DNA from: Paramecium sonneborni
Lineage: Eukaryota; Ciliophora; Oligohymenophorea; Peniculida; Parameciidae
Reading direction: 5' to 3'
Assembly (NCBI GenBank): GCA_905182985.1
Contig: CAJJDN010000005.1
Coordinates: 11,547-75,546 of the forward strand
Length of the DNA stretch: 64,000 nt
Program-made: the position numbers and the translations under genes
Shown here: positions 63,054-64,000 of the stretch, piece after piece
How the letters are laid out: every line of letters starts with the position of its first letter
Position numbering within the stretch: position 1 is the stretch's first letter
The notes under the pieces: generated by a model
What the model saw: the letters and a program-made list of their open reading frames with translations, nothing else
Databases searched by the model: none
What the model was told of the DNA's origin: nothing

Positions 63054-64000
63054 ATGGAAATCGAAAAATGGAAATCTTAATGCAGATACCTTTAAATTGA
63101 ATTAGATTCTATGAAATAATAACTATAAGATGCCAAAGACCTAATAAGATTGAACAAAGAATAATTAAAAATTTGTTATAATCCATAATCATTTAATTAA
63201 AGTTCAGAATGTAAGGCTGCATTGGTTTTACTAAAATTTGTTTAAGAGGAAAATGAAATTTTAATGAAAAAAATTGAATAATTAAGTGATGAAAGAAACT
63301 TAGCATTTGATAAAGTAAATCGATAATTTATAATATCTATAGGCCTTTATTTCAGAATAAATTAATGAATCGAATTAAAGGGTTGAATCTTCGATGATTA
63401 ATAATCTAAATAGAACAATTACAGAATTAAAAAAGAAGTTAAATGAGTAGGTATAAATGTCAAATGAAATGATGGGAACGATTTATTTAGAAAAACATGT
63501 AGTTTTAAAATTATTTTCGATAGTTAACTTAACCAGAATAGTTGACTTTAAGTTTTAATAATGTAATTTAATAAATGAATTCAATGTTATTAAAATAGAA
63601 ATTACAAATAGAAGAATTAATTGAATAAAAAAATGATTTAGCACAATTAAATTTTAGTTTATCAAATGAAATTCTAAAAATGAGAACTTAAAGATTCACA
63701 CCCAGAAATTAGACAAAAACATTTTGTAATTATAAAAAATATTTTATAATCTAGTTAGTTAAAATGAAGATCCATCAAAATTCATTAATAATTTAGTATA
63801 ATGTAAAAATTGTTTATAACATTTAGTACAAAAGAGATTATTTTTTGATGAGGATTCATAAGATGAAAAAATGCAAATGTAATAATCAGCTGTAGCTGTC
63901 TTCTCTCCTCTTTTCTCTCCAACATTGCCATAAAAAGTAAAAAGATAATAAAAATAATAAATATCAAAAGATTTAAAGTAAGAACCAGAAAAATTCATAC
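63054..64000 (+). CDS. coiled-coil protein, 3' end beyond the window
   Basis: Starts MEIEKWKSQCRYLQIELDSM. Heptads follow: QLQDAKDLIRLNKEQL, KIEQLSDERNLAFDK, a 28-nt intron (GTAAATCGAT...CTATAG), AFISEQINESNQRVES, NRTITELKKKLNEQ. Another intron or two near 63496-63545, then KQKLQIEELIEQKNDLAQLN. A pair of Cys (QCKNCLQH) occurs near 63810, and the frame is still open at the end. Unknown family. It starts 78 bp from the divergent K+ channel gene. Confidence 0.72.

Overview
The window is ciliate macronuclear DNA, almost certainly from a Paramecium. It is about 75-80% A+T. Long frames stay open only if TAA and TAG are read as glutamine, and every gene ends on TGA. Introns are tiny (18-34 nt, GTA...TAG/AAG). 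A trichocyst matrix protein gene, an alveolin and a PAK-type K+ channel gene all fit Paramecium. The species cannot be fixed from sequence alone. All coordinates include introns, and wherever I give a protein length the exon sum was checked to be divisible by three with TGA as the only stop.

Layout. 1-3366: 3' part of a P4-ATPase (lipid flippase). 4085-4801: Rab GTPase. 4897-6552 (-): leucine-rich protein. 6774-8071 (-): Tubby-domain protein. 8102-9084 (-): coiled-coil protein. 9173-9892: C2H2 finger protein. 10074-10755, 11128-13562 and 13841-14861 (all -): three unrecognised proteins, the middle one with an EF-hand. 15279-23468: a 2675-residue IP3-receptor-type Ca2+ release channel. 23614-24465 (-): WD40 protein. 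25415-26638: coiled-coil protein. 26687-27817 (-): secreted Cys-containing protein. 29000-30311: two small basic proteins. 30687-33346: hybrid histidine kinase/response regulator, with a thioredoxin-like gene 18 bp behind it. 34070-34140: tRNA-Gly(GCC). 34180-35139 (-): methyltransferase. 35318-36671: cathepsin-like aspartyl protease. 37726-38855 (-): alveolin-like cortical protein. 40639-41056 (-): small protein. 41320-41672: frame-disrupted HIT gene. 41688-42670 (-): MORN protein. 43000-44927: ULK/Atg1-like kinase, followed by a pseudokinase at 45854-47448. 47500-48291 (-): coiled-coil protein. 48901-50049: trichocyst matrix protein. 50165-51817 (-): CDPK. 53214-53771: dual-specificity phosphatase. 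53880-54770 and 55207-57518: coiled-coil proteins. 58044-59874: PheRS beta subunit. 59909-62975 (-): voltage/cyclic-nucleotide-type K+ channel. 63054-64000: start of a coiled-coil gene.

Three places marked by N (36678; 39376-40299; 52404) each have the same sequence on both sides (979, 588 and 1186 bp). They look like unmerged contig ends, so the second copies of the protease, alveolin 5' end, CDPK 5' end and phosphatase are assembly artefacts rather than real duplications.

Genes are packed closely, with many gaps of 15-130 bp, and are not in operons. A loose common theme is Ca2+ signalling and the cell cortex: Ca2+ release channel, CDPK, EF-hand protein, trichocyst matrix protein, alveolin and MORN protein. 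Nothing shows that the neighbours act together.
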